NCBI RefSeq assembly: GCF_000428125.1
Contig: NZ_ATZI01000017.1
Coordinates: forward strand, 1-51,501
From: Bacteroides graminisolvens DSM 19988 = JCM 15093
GTDB lineage: Bacteria > Bacteroidota > Bacteroidia > Bacteroidales > Bacteroidaceae
Length of the DNA: 51,501 nucleotides
Direction: 5' to 3'
Part shown: positions 17,667 to 25,977 of the stretch, in pieces
Numbering within the stretch: the stretch's first letter is position 1
Layout of the letters: each line of letters starts with the position of its first letter
Notes under the pieces: model-generated
What the model was told of the DNA's origin: nothing
What the model saw: the letters and a program-made list of their open reading frames with translations, nothing else
The model's database searches: none
Translations under genes and position numbers: made by a program

Positions 17667-19498
17667 TATCCAATCTTCATTAAAACATCGTCTTCAGATA
17701 CCGCATCTCCCTGAGCAAAACCAATGGCCGTAACTGTTCCGGCAAACTCGGCGCGAATGGCATTATACGTTTTCATGGCTTCAACATAGCATATAACGTC
17801 CCCTTGTTGCACTGCATCACCCACTTTAAGAGGAGTGTCGGATGCATTCTTGGTCAGGAAGAACTTCCCTTCCAGCGGAGAAAGCACCTCTTTTCCTTCT
17901 CCAAGAGGAGCAACAGGCTGTGCACCGGATGCCGCTAACTCAGCTTCACCGTAAGCCACTGTTACCCGATAAGCCTGTCCGTCCACCTGCACCGTAAGTG
18001 TTTTAGGTTTTACTTCCTCTTCCGGAGCCTTATCTCTTTCTGCTCTTCGCTTGGCTACATCTTCTAGAAAGTCTTCTTTGGCCTTTCCACTTTTGTAAGC
18101 CTCATATTGAGCAGGATGCATGGCATATTCAAAAAGTTCCTCCTCATCTTGTCCTAATTCCCACTTGTTTTCTTTCATCAATTTGCGATACTTGTCCAGT
18201 GCATCCGGATAGTTTTCTTGCGGATTTCCTTCGAAAAACTTACGTCCCTCACGCTCAGCCTTCTCAATAATCTCAGGAGCCAACTGACCCGGTAAGCGAC
18301 CGGCCTTACCCAATAACATATCCCAAATGTCATCGGCAATCATTCCCCAACGCTCTTTCCCTTTTTCCATGGCCATTACATTCATCATAGCCAGATTCTT
18401 CACATACTGACTAAATGGAGTTACCAAAGGAGGGTATCCTACACGCGGCCACACATAAGCCACCTCGTTGAACAATTTGATTAAAAGCTCATCTTGCGTC
18501 ATAAACGGAAGATTGTGTTTTGCTTTGTACTTGTTGATTGATTCCAGATTGGCTTCCAGGTCAGCCATCAAACTCCCCATCATACCACCGGGAAGCCCGG
18601 GTCCGATAAGCAACGAATTCATCAAACGATTTTTAGGGCTGATGTACAAGCCTAAAAAATCATCCATAAATTCTTGTACAAGACTACGCACCTTCATATA
18701 TGCCTCCATATTAATTTCAGGAACTTGAAAGCCCGCATCTTTTAGCATAGCCTGCACGCTAAGTAAATCGGCATGCCCTGTTCCCCAAGAAAGCGGTTCC
18801 ATGCCTACATCAATATAATCACAACCGGCATTACAAACCTCCAGAATGGAAGCCATGTTGAAACCCGGTCCGGCGTGACTGTGATACTGCACCGGCACCT
18901 CGGGATGAGTTTCTTTAATATTAGCGACAATTTTCCCCAAAGAAACGGGGCGTCCGATGCCTGCCATATCCTTGATGCAAATCTCGTCCGCCCCTAGTTT
19001 AATGAGCTCCAACGCCATGTTGGTATAATACTCAACCGTGTGGATGGGCGAATGCGTGATACAAAGCGAACATTGAGAAATCATACCAGCCTCCTTGGCA
19101 TAAGTTATAGACGGTGCAATGTTTCTGATATCATTCAATCCGCAAAAGGTACGGGCAATATCTGTTCCTTGTGCTTTTTTTACTTTATAGAATAGCTGAC
19201 GTACGTCTGCCGGTACGGGACTCATGCGAAGCCCATTGAGCGCACGATCTAGCATGTGTGTTTGTATTCCTGCCTCCTGAAAAGGTTTTGTCCAGTCGCG
19301 TACTGCCTTGTTGGGATTCTCACCAAATAACAAATTAACCTGTTCAAAACCTCCCCCATTGGTTTCAACACGCGCAAAACATCCCATTTCAATAATGGCA
19401 GGCGCCACTTTTACCAGCTGATCTACTCTGGGAACATATTTTCCGGCCGATTGCCACATGTCTCTGAATAGCAAGCTGAACTTAATTTCTTTTTTCAT
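17666..19498 (-). CDS. oadA: Oxaloacetate decarboxylase alpha subunit (biotin carboxyltransferase)
   Basis: The 610-residue protein has an HMGL-like carboxyltransferase barrel, a conserved PYC/OADA domain and a C-terminal biotinyl domain. The metal ligands and reactive lysine are visible: D13 in FRDMWQS, K176 in CIKDMAG, H206 and H208 in YHSHAGPG. The biotin lysine is K576 in EAMKTYN, 34 residues from the end. A linker of charged residues near 480-510 precedes the biotin domain. It would transfer the carboxyl group of oxaloacetate to biotin, for decarboxylation by OadB with sodium export. Pyruvate carboxylase subunit B has the same architecture, but the flanking oadG and oadB genes favour the decarboxylase. 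Confidence 0.93.
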   Translation of the reverse strand: MKKEIKFSLLFRDMWQSAGKYVPRVDQLVKVAPAIIEMGCFARVETNGGGFEQVNLLFGENPNKAVRDWTKPFQEAGIQTHMLDRALNGLRMSPVPADVRQLFYKVKKAQGTDIARTFCGLNDIRNIAPSITYAKEAGMISQCSLCITHSPIHTVEYYTNMALELIKLGADEICIKDMAGIGRPVSLGKIVANIKETHPEVPVQYHSHAGPGFNMASILEVCNAGCDYIDVGMEPLSWGTGHADLLSVQAMLKDAGFQVPEINMEAYMKVRSLVQEFMDDFLGLYISPKNRLMNSLLIGPGLPGGMMGSLMADLEANLESINKYKAKHNLPFMTQDELLIKLFNEVAYVWPRVGYPPLVTPFSQYVKNLAMMNVMAMEKGKERWGMIADDIWDMLLGKAGRLPGQLAPEIIEKAEREGRKFFEGNPQENYPDALDKYRKLMKENKWELGQDEEELFEYAMHPAQYEAYKSGKAKEDFLEDVAKRRAERDKAPEEEVKPKTLTVQVDGQAYRVTVAYGEAELAASGAQPVAPLGEGKEVLSPLEGKFFLTKNASDTPLKVGDAVQQGDVICYVEAMKTYNAIRAEFAGTVTAIGFAQGDAVSEDDVLMKIG

Positions 19499-19512
19499 AT
19501 AGCTCTTATATT

Positions 19513-19776
19513 TTAATTAATTTTTTCGACTTTGGTTATCTTCCCTTTTCCGTGAGTTACCACGTTAACTGCAGCAGTAATGGCAGCTAGTACATTACCC
19601 GGTATCGGTAACGGACCTTTAGGCATAATTTGTTTGGCAGCAACCTCTTCTTCAGGGGCATATTTATTAACCAAGGCAATCAGAAATTTACCCAAATAAA
19701 TTAATAGTAAAAGGATGGCAAAGACCGTCCCCATCCCAACAACAAGCAGCAACAAGGCTGTTTCCATATTCTCCAT
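19513..19776 (-). CDS. oadG: Oxaloacetate decarboxylase gamma chain
   Basis: The 87-residue protein has one N-terminal membrane segment (ALLLLVVGMGTVFAILLLLIYL), the standard OadG start with the GMGTVF motif, followed by a short soluble tail rich in glutamate, alanine and proline. OadG holds the alpha and beta subunits together at the membrane. It is the first gene of the gamma-alpha-beta operon, 14 bp before oadA. Some family members end in a histidine-rich zinc-binding tail; none is present here. Confidence 0.88.
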   Translation of the reverse strand: MENMETALLLLVVGMGTVFAILLLLIYLGKFLIALVNKYAPEEEVAAKQIMPKGPLPIPGNVLAAITAAVNVVTHGKGKITKVEKIN

Positions 19777-19810
19777 AATACAATCAGATTTTATAGTTTA
19801 TAAATAAAAA

Positions 19811-19835
19811 GTGGCGTTTTGTTTTAAAACGCCAC
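19811..19835 (-). promoter_or_regulatory. Terminator-like hairpin in the leader of the oad operon
   Basis: GTGGCGTTTT and AAAACGCCAC form a perfect 10-bp stem with a 5-nt loop. On the minus strand it is followed by TTTTTATTTATAAA and lies 35 bp before the oadG start. No minus-strand gene lies upstream that it could end, so it may be an attenuator in the oad leader, or a terminator for an unseen short transcript. A weak -7-like TATTTTG overlaps its upstream edge. Confidence 0.45.
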
Positions 19836-19950
19836 AAAATAGAAATTAAATCTTATAAAATAAACGCATAAATGAATAAAAAAAGCTAATTACTAAAACA
19901 AAAAAATGTCAATCGTTAAATAAATAAGCATGGATATGCAATAATATTAT

Positions 19951-19958
19951 TACCTTTG
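19951..19958 (+). promoter_or_regulatory. -7 element of the TPR regulator gene
   Basis: TACCTTTG fits TAnnTTTG and is followed by CCAC. The start codon is 24 bp further. No clear TTTG lies 19-21 nt upstream. Confidence 0.5.
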
Positions 19959-19981
19959 CCACAAAGCAAACCACAAAAATA

Positions 19982-21658
19982 ATGAAACCCAGGTCTTTAA
20001 TACAGCATATAACTTATTATTCTATTCTGTCCTTTTTGATTTGCGGATGCAACACTGATCACAAATACATGAGTGAACTAAGACAAATTGATTCACTAAT
20101 TTATTCAGATCCACAACAAGCATTAACTCTTTTACAACAAATCTCACTTGATTCCCTTTCTAGTAAAGAAGAAAATGCATATTACGGGCTCTTGTTATCG
20201 CATGCTTCCGATAGGAATGAACGTAATTTACTTCCCTGTGATTCCCTGCTCAACCTTGCCATTGACTATTATCGCAAGGGGTTCAACAAAGGCAGGTCGC
20301 TATTCTATAAAGCCCGACTCCTAACTGCAATGGGTATGGAAGACGAAGCCATGGGATACTATTTCGGTTCGTTAAAAGAATTCGGTCATACACCTCGCGA
20401 AATTCGTTTTAAAGGAATGGTGTATGAAGACTTGGGAAACATCTATTTTGACCAGGCCATCTACAAAGAAGCACTCGAAAAATACACTACTGCATTAAAA
20501 TATTATTCTATTATCAACGATAAAAAAGCAATGATATATGCTTCCAGTATGGCTTCAAGTGTCTGTTTAGTGGATTCTGATAATGAAAAATCCCATCATT
20601 TTCTAAACATGGAAATGCAACTGGCAAAAGAGATAAATGATTCTTGTTACATAAGCAATACATTACAGCATGCCAGTGTTTTCTACGAAAGCACAGATAA
20701 GCCCGACAGCGCCTTATATTATGCAAAAAAGGCTTTGAGTTTCACGACAGGTAACACGAACACATCCAAGTGGCTGTCTTCAATTGGGCGCATATACCTT
20801 GAAAAAGGACAAACAGACTCTGCCCGCCATTATCTGGAAGCCAGTCTAAACACCAAAGATGTTGAAGCTCTCGCTATATCACATGCCAGTTTAGCCGAAA
20901 TAGAAAAAGACAGGCATAATTATAAAAGTGCTTATAATCATTTGGAGCAATACACAGACGTAATTGACTCCATAGCCGCAGCAGATAAATCATCGGAGAT
21001 ACAGAAGTTAGGTTATCAACATGAAGCCGAAGTAAAAATAGCAAAACACAAAGCCGAGATGCAACTAAGTAATGCATTGATTATTACCGCTGCCATAATA
21101 GCTATCCTCATCTTAATTGTCATTCTGCAACAAATAAGCAAACGTAAGAAAACAGCCCAACTAAGATATGAGCGTAAAATAAATAGCATGAATCAAGATA
21201 TGAAAATATTGCAAACACGCATCACGCAGAGTGAAACAATGCTCACTTATTTAAGAAAAGAGCAAGAGAGCTATACTGCCGAGATACAAAATAAAGAGCA
21301 AGAAATAAAAGACTTGTATCAACAAAGAGAGGAAGTGCAACATGCCTTCTTCAGACAAAGTGCTATTTACAAGAAAATTAATAAACTAGCCAAACAAGAT
21401 ACAGCCGACAAGAAGAAAATCAATGTATTAAATCTATCCGATCAAGAATCACTAAGAGATACGATTTTTGCAATTTACAATGATTCGATAACAGAGTTAC
21501 GTCTTCGACATCCCCGCTTAACTGACGAAGATATTATTTTCCTCTGCCTCGAAAAGAACAATTTGCCTTCCTCAATTATAGCCTACTGCTTTGGAAGCAC
21601 CAATACGCAAGTTATCAACCAAAGGCGTTACAGGCTCAAAGAAAGAATGACCAATTAG
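19982..21658 (+). CDS. Membrane-anchored TPR protein with C-terminal HTH (putative regulator)
   Basis: The 558-residue protein starts with a signal or lipoprotein-like segment (FLICGC, cysteine 23). About 300 residues of tetratricopeptide-like helices follow, with AYKEALEKYTTALKYY and DSALYYAKKAL as clear repeats. One membrane helix lies at 364-384, then a coiled coil rich in Q, E and K (about 390-455). The C-terminal ~60 residues resemble a LuxR-like helix-turn-helix, with LTDEDIIFLCLEKNNLPSSII and a basic end RRYRLKER. The predicted order is periplasmic sensor, membrane, cytoplasmic coiled coil and DNA-binding end. Such proteins (DUF6377-like) are frequent in Bacteroides, often of unknown target. 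It is divergent from the oad operon, which is a possible target. Confidence 0.7.
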   Translation: MKPRSLIQHITYYSILSFLICGCNTDHKYMSELRQIDSLIYSDPQQALTLLQQISLDSLSSKEENAYYGLLLSHASDRNERNLLPCDSLLNLAIDYYRKGFNKGRSLFYKARLLTAMGMEDEAMGYYFGSLKEFGHTPREIRFKGMVYEDLGNIYFDQAIYKEALEKYTTALKYYSIINDKKAMIYASSMASSVCLVDSDNEKSHHFLNMEMQLAKEINDSCYISNTLQHASVFYESTDKPDSALYYAKKALSFTTGNTNTSKWLSSIGRIYLEKGQTDSARHYLEASLNTKDVEALAISHASLAEIEKDRHNYKSAYNHLEQYTDVIDSIAAADKSSEIQKLGYQHEAEVKIAKHKAEMQLSNALIITAAIIAILILIVILQQISKRKKTAQLRYERKINSMNQDMKILQTRITQSETMLTYLRKEQESYTAEIQNKEQEIKDLYQQREEVQHAFFRQSAIYKKINKLAKQDTADKKKINVLNLSDQESLRDTIFAIYNDSITELRLRHPRLTDEDIIFLCLEKNNLPSSIIAYCFGSTNTQVINQRRYRLKERMTN

Positions 21659-21866
21659 CATCGGCAAGTAGCAAGTGTTATAGTACAAAAACATAGTACA
21701 TTGATAATCAAGCACTTATGTTTTTCAAGTGTTATAGTATTTATAACGCATAGTGTCTATTTACTACCTATCTTTGTAGCATCAATAGATTGCATAGCAT
21801 ATACAATATTTAAGATATCAGCTTTCACTAAGATAGCTAGCTGGCTAGATAAACTTTACTATACAA
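21659..21866. other. Non-coding gap with a 14-bp direct repeat
   Basis: The AT-rich gap after the TPR gene contains CAAGTGTTATAGTA twice, at 21672-21685 and 21726-21739, plus several near copies of ATAGT. An open frame of 77 codons crosses the gap and the terminator that follows; it does not look like a protein. I see no function. Confidence 0.4.
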
Positions 21867-21899
21867 CTTGGGATGCGCTTTTTGAAAGCGCATCCCAAG
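21867..21899. terminator. Bidirectional terminator between the TPR gene and prfC
   Basis: CTTGGGATGCGCTTT and its exact complement form a 15-bp stem with a TTG loop. It sits between two convergent genes and ends 19 bp before the prfC stop. Confidence 0.8.
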
Positions 21900-21917
21900 A
21901 AATTTATCCTAAAACAC

Positions 21918-23483
21918 TTAAAATTCACTTGTGAAGTGGAACTTAATGTGCTTAAAGTCCATTTGAGCCATTTGCAACACGTAGTTGCTATCCGCTAGGA
22001 ACACATCACGTCCTTCACGGTCTTTAGCCATAAACTGATACTTCCGTTTCTTGAAAGCATCCAGTTCAGCCGCATCGTCACTCTCAATCCAGCAAGCCTT
22101 GTACAAACTCACGGGCTCCCAACGGCAAGAAGCGTTATACTCATTCAGCAAACGATACTGAATCACTTCAAACTGAAGTTGCCCTACGGTACCAATAATC
22201 TTACGGCCGTTGAACTGATTCACAAAAAGCTGTGCTACACCCTCATCCATCAACTGATCAATTCCTTTGGCCAATTGTTTTTGTTTCATTGGGTCAGCGT
22301 TCTCAATGTATTTAAACATCTCCGGCGAGAAACTTGGCAAGCCACGGAAATGAAGCATTTCTCCCTCCGTAAGCGTATCACCTATCTTAAATGTACCATT
22401 ATCGGGTAAACCGATGATATCACCCGCCCAAGCCTCATCAATCGTTGTTTTACGCTGTGCCATGAACTGCGTGGGCGATGAAAAACGCATGCTCTTACCG
22501 TGACGAACATGCAAATAAGGTGCATTACGAACAAATTTTCCCGAGCAAATTTTACAGAAAGCTACACAAGAGCGGTGATTGGGATCAATGTTAGCTGTTA
22601 TTTTGAAAATAAAACCGGTAAACTTAGGTTCCTCGGGTTTCACCTCACGCTCTTCCGCTTGCACAGCACGCGGACTGGGAGCAATTTCCACAAAACAATC
22701 GAGCAACTCTTGCACACCAAAATTATTCAGAGCAGACCCAAAGAACACAGGAGCAATCTCCGCTTTCAAGTAATCATCTACCTGAAATTCAGGATACACA
22801 CCGTCCACCAGTTCCAATTCCGAACGAAGTCTTTCGGCCAGCTCCGTGCCAATTTGCTTATCAAGTTCATCGCTCTCCAAGTCAAGTTCCACCTTCTCGG
22901 TAACTACCTGTTTAGACGGTTGGTAAAGATCCAGCTTCCCTTCATAAATGTTGTACACCCCCTTGAAACGGATACCCTGTTCGATAGGCCATGAGAGCGG
23001 GCGCACTTTGATATGCAGTTCTTCTTCCAGTTCATCAAGTAAATCGAAAGGATCGCGACCTTCACGATCCATTTTATTGACGAAGATAATTACCGGCGTA
23101 TTACGCATGCGGCACACCTCCATGAGTTTACGAGTCTGAGCTTCCACACCCTTGGCACCGTCAACCACAATAATGACACTATCAACAGCGGTCAATGTGC
23201 GAAAAGTATCTTCCGCAAAATCCTGGTGGCCCGGTGTATCAAGAATATTCACTTTGTAGTCTCCGTAATCAAACTCCATCACAGAGGTCGTTACCGAAAT
23301 TCCACGCTGTTTCTCAATCTCCATCCAGTCACTCGTTGCCGTCTTCTTAATCTTATTACTTTTAACGGCACCGGCTACCTGAATCTGACCTCCGAAGAGC
23401 AACAACTTTTCCGTAAGTGTTGTTTTACCCGCATCGGGGTGAGAGATAATGGCGAACGTACGCCTCCTGTCTATTTCATTCAT
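21918..23483 (-). CDS. prfC: Peptide chain release factor 3
   Basis: The 521-residue translational GTPase has the P-loop SHPDAGKTT at 14-22, the switch II motif DTPGH at 82-86 and NKMD at 136-139. Switch I region [22 protein letters not shown] is the form found in RF3 rather than EF-G. Domains II and III follow, and the length is that of RF3. The protein recycles RF1/RF2 from the ribosome after termination. It is the last gene of a four-gene minus-strand cluster, 33 bp after rfbD. Confidence 0.95.
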   Translation of the reverse strand: MNEIDRRRTFAIISHPDAGKTTLTEKLLLFGGQIQVAGAVKSNKIKKTATSDWMEIEKQRGISVTTSVMEFDYGDYKVNILDTPGHQDFAEDTFRTLTAVDSVIIVVDGAKGVEAQTRKLMEVCRMRNTPVIIFVNKMDREGRDPFDLLDELEEELHIKVRPLSWPIEQGIRFKGVYNIYEGKLDLYQPSKQVVTEKVELDLESDELDKQIGTELAERLRSELELVDGVYPEFQVDDYLKAEIAPVFFGSALNNFGVQELLDCFVEIAPSPRAVQAEEREVKPEEPKFTGFIFKITANIDPNHRSCVAFCKICSGKFVRNAPYLHVRHGKSMRFSSPTQFMAQRKTTIDEAWAGDIIGLPDNGTFKIGDTLTEGEMLHFRGLPSFSPEMFKYIENADPMKQKQLAKGIDQLMDEGVAQLFVNQFNGRKIIGTVGQLQFEVIQYRLLNEYNASCRWEPVSLYKACWIESDDAAELDAFKKRKYQFMAKDREGRDVFLADSNYVLQMAQMDFKHIKFHFTSEF

Positions 23484-23516
23484 CTTGCTAAATTACTCGC
23501 TGTATATTTATTGTTT

Positions 23517-24383
23517 TTATTCTTTTTCTGCTTGAAGCAACAAATGCACACACTCGTTCAAGCTAGTTTCCCAATGAGGAATTTCAATGCCATAAGTCTG
23601 TTTGATAAGACTCTTATCGAGCACTGAATAATGCGGACGGGCTGCTTTGGTAGGGTAATCGGCTGTATGCAGCGGACGTACCTTACAGTTATTGATACCG
23701 GCCAGCTTGTGAATGGCCAACGTAAAATCAAACCACGAGCACACCCCTTCATTGCTAAAGTGATAAACACCCTTTACCACTCCTTTTTCTATAACCGCAA
23801 AAATGGCCACAGCCAAATCGCGGGCATAGGTAGGTGTGCCTACCTGATCAAAGATCACACCCAGCGTATCACGTTCGCGTCCTAAACGAATCATGGTTTT
23901 CACAAAGTTGTTACCATACGGAGAATATAGCCACGCTGTGCGAATCACAGCCGCCTTTTCACAGTTCTGCAACACTACTTGCTCACCCGCCAGCTTAGTG
24001 GAACCATATACGGAAGTAGGACAAGTTGGTTCCTTTTCCGTATAAGGAATATGATTGGTGCCATTGAACACATAATCTGTTGATATATGAATAACGGAAG
24101 CTCCCCTACTCTGTGCCGCAGCAGCCAAGTAACCCGGCGCCAGGTGATTAAGCTTATCACAAAGTTCCTTGTTGTCTTCGGCATTATCTACGGCCGTATA
24201 GGCTGCACAATTGACCACCACATCAATATGGTTATAAGAGATGAATGTTTCCACAGCCTCTTTGTTGCAGATATCCAATTCTTGTACATCAGTGAAAAAA
24301 TAGTTGTGCTGCGCATAGTCTGCCGACAAATTGCGCATCTCGTTTCCCAATTGTCCGTTTGCTCCGGTTATCAGTATATTCAT
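23517..24383 (-). CDS. rfbD: dTDP-4-dehydrorhamnose reductase
   Basis: The 288-residue short-chain dehydrogenase has the nucleotide-binding GANGQLG at 7-13, the catalytic threonine in STDYVFNGT (T102), and Y126 with K130 in VYGSTK. It would reduce dTDP-4-keto-L-rhamnose to dTDP-L-rhamnose for surface polysaccharide. The rfbA, B and C genes are not in the window; in Bacteroides rfbD is often found away from them. The gene starts 1 bp after the stop of the DUF4924 gene, so translation is probably coupled. Confidence 0.93.
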   Translation of the reverse strand: MNILITGANGQLGNEMRNLSADYAQHNYFFTDVQELDICNKEAVETFISYNHIDVVVNCAAYTAVDNAEDNKELCDKLNHLAPGYLAAAAQSRGASVIHISTDYVFNGTNHIPYTEKEPTCPTSVYGSTKLAGEQVVLQNCEKAAVIRTAWLYSPYGNNFVKTMIRLGRERDTLGVIFDQVGTPTYARDLAVAIFAVIEKGVVKGVYHFSNEGVCSWFDFTLAIHKLAGINNCKVRPLHTADYPTKAARPHYSVLDKSLIKQTYGIEIPHWETSLNECVHLLLQAEKE

Positions 24384-24384
24384 A

Positions 24385-24930
24385 TCAATCTAAATCTAAT
24401 TCTCCTTTTTTATCTTTATCATAATAGTTAGCCAGCATGGAAAGCAGATTTGTAATAGCCTCCAAAGCCTTAGCCGTGCCATCACTAACCGTTTTCTTCT
24501 GTAGTCTCAGCAACATGACACCATAAAGTGCTTCGAAACATGTTTCCAATTCCGGTTCATCTGTCTTATTTCCCTTGGACCTGAGTTCAACAATAAAGGG
24601 CAGTGCCTTATAATAGGCTGAACTATAAAACGGAAATTTAGGTGAACGCAACAGTTGCATATGCAAATCGGTTAATCCGATTATTACATTTTTGTTAATT
24701 TGCAGGTGTCCTTTTTCCTTCACTCCCTCTTCGCGCATCATATTCACCAAATCAGCATACCACTGCCTTAGTTCCTGTTTTTGCTCCGAAGGCAAATCAT
24801 AATTCCGGATTACTTGTTGCTCAATTTTATCCAAATCGCATTCGTTTGCGCGGATCAAATCTTCTACCTGCCACATATATAGAAGGTACTCAGCTATGTT
24901 TTTAGCTTTCAAATGTTGTGCTATGTACAT
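24385..24930 (-). CDS. DUF4924 family protein
   Basis: The 181-residue soluble protein is helical and acidic, with no signal peptide. I recognise it from memory as the Bacteroidetes DUF4924 family (start MYIAQHLKAKNIAEYLLYMWQVEDLIRA), whose function is unknown. The C-terminal segment AITNLLSMLANYYDKDKKGELDLD is amphipathic. It lies between the LysE-type exporter gene (4 bp gap) and rfbD (1 bp gap), so the three are translated together. No catalytic motif is visible. Confidence 0.75.
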   Translation of the reverse strand: MYIAQHLKAKNIAEYLLYMWQVEDLIRANECDLDKIEQQVIRNYDLPSEQKQELRQWYADLVNMMREEGVKEKGHLQINKNVIIGLTDLHMQLLRSPKFPFYSSAYYKALPFIVELRSKGNKTDEPELETCFEALYGVMLLRLQKKTVSDGTAKALEAITNLLSMLANYYDKDKKGELDLD

Positions 24931-24934
24931 AATT

Positions 24935-25591
24935 TTAATAGAATGAAGCGCCCAAAAGCGTAAAAATGAAGCCCAATAAAGATACCACCATCACTACACC
25001 GCCAATAATGCGGTTTATCAGCCAGATGCCGCGCAAGTTAAAGCATGTTCTCACCTTACTCACAAAAAAAGTAATGCCAAACCACCACGACAAAGCACCC
25101 AGCAGAATGGCCAGATAGCCAATCACCTCCTCGTAAACAGGCATGCCGGGCAACACAAATGCGAAGCGGGCAAACAAACCGATAAATAAGAAAATGATAA
25201 GCGGATTAGATAGTGTCACGGCAAAAGCCGTTATAAAATTGTGAAAATAAGATCCTTTGTTTGTCGATATAGGACGAATAGACTGTACCGGGTTACTGCG
25301 AAACGTATAAAACCCAAAGCCCAATAGCATGATGCTTCCCAACAACTGCAGATAAAACAGGTTGGCATTTATAAAATCGAATATAAAACTCATTCCGTAG
25401 CCTGTGAGCAGGGCATAAGCAATATCGCTAAGCGAAGCTCCAAGGCCTGTTATAAAGCCATACCACCGCCCTTTATTTAGTGTGCGCTGTATACAAAGAA
25501 CCCCAACAGGCCCTAGTGGTGCTGAGACCACAATGCCCACTATGAAACCCTTGATCAGCAAGTCCAATATGGTAACTTCAATTTCAAACAT
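24935..25591 (-). CDS. LysE-family amino acid exporter
   Basis: The 218-residue membrane protein has about six helices. The LysE/RhtB signature is present near the start as APLGPVGVLCIQRTLNKGRWYGF followed by GLGASLSDIAYA, and the central segment TLSNPLIIFLFIGLFARF is typical. Members export amino acids or related small molecules; the substrate cannot be assigned. It is the first gene of the cluster with the DUF4924 gene, rfbD and prfC. Confidence 0.88.
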   Translation of the reverse strand: MFEIEVTILDLLIKGFIVGIVVSAPLGPVGVLCIQRTLNKGRWYGFITGLGASLSDIAYALLTGYGMSFIFDFINANLFYLQLLGSIMLLGFGFYTFRSNPVQSIRPISTNKGSYFHNFITAFAVTLSNPLIIFLFIGLFARFAFVLPGMPVYEEVIGYLAILLGALSWWFGITFFVSKVRTCFNLRGIWLINRIIGGVVMVVSLLGFIFTLLGASFY

Positions 25592-25977
25592 GCCGCAAAT
25601 ATCGTATTTTTATATGAAAAGAGAGCAATGTGTTAACGTTTTTTCGTGACAAATTGCTTAGAATAAGAAAAAGCAGAGCTTTTTATCTGCTTATTGAGTT
25701 AAAATCAGATCCAAGAACATTGCATTCAGTTTCTTATTTAACCTACTTTCTCAATACTACTAATTTAATTGCAGCAGTATAACACCCAATAAACAGTTGC
25801 AGGAATCTTGTTATAATTAAATAACATCCTACTTACCGGAGAAGCGATTTGACAAAATATAAAAACTATAAATTTTAAATCACTATTAATCGTCTATTCT
25901 TTTCAGGTCCTTTATAAAACATTAAAATTAGATCATTCAAACGCGTACAGCATTCTATTCTCTTTTATAAAATACAA
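25592..25977. other. AT-rich gap downstream of the helicase gene
   Basis: About 390 bp without a gene. The last ~80 bp before the LysE-type gene should hold its promoter; on the minus strand GATATTTG at 25595-25602 is a 7/8 match to the -7 pattern. A small terminator lies at 25664-25692. The rest is AT-rich with nothing recognisable. It marks the left edge of what looks like an inserted defence gene. Confidence 0.5.
25664..25692 (-). terminator. Possible terminator for the helicase transcript
   Basis: On the minus strand AAGCAGA and TCTGCTT form a 7-bp stem with an 8-nt loop, followed by TTTCTT. It lies about 285 bp after the helicase stop, so the 3' untranslated region would be long. Confidence 0.5.

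Noticed and set aside
16431..19776. Methylmalonyl-CoA decarboxylase complex
   Set aside because: The alpha subunit is of the HMGL-like OadA type fused to a biotin domain, not the MmdA carboxyltransferase type.
21701..21934. Open frame of 77 codons between the TPR gene and prfC
   Set aside because: It runs through the 15-bp terminator stem and into the end of prfC, and has no promoter or recognisable composition.
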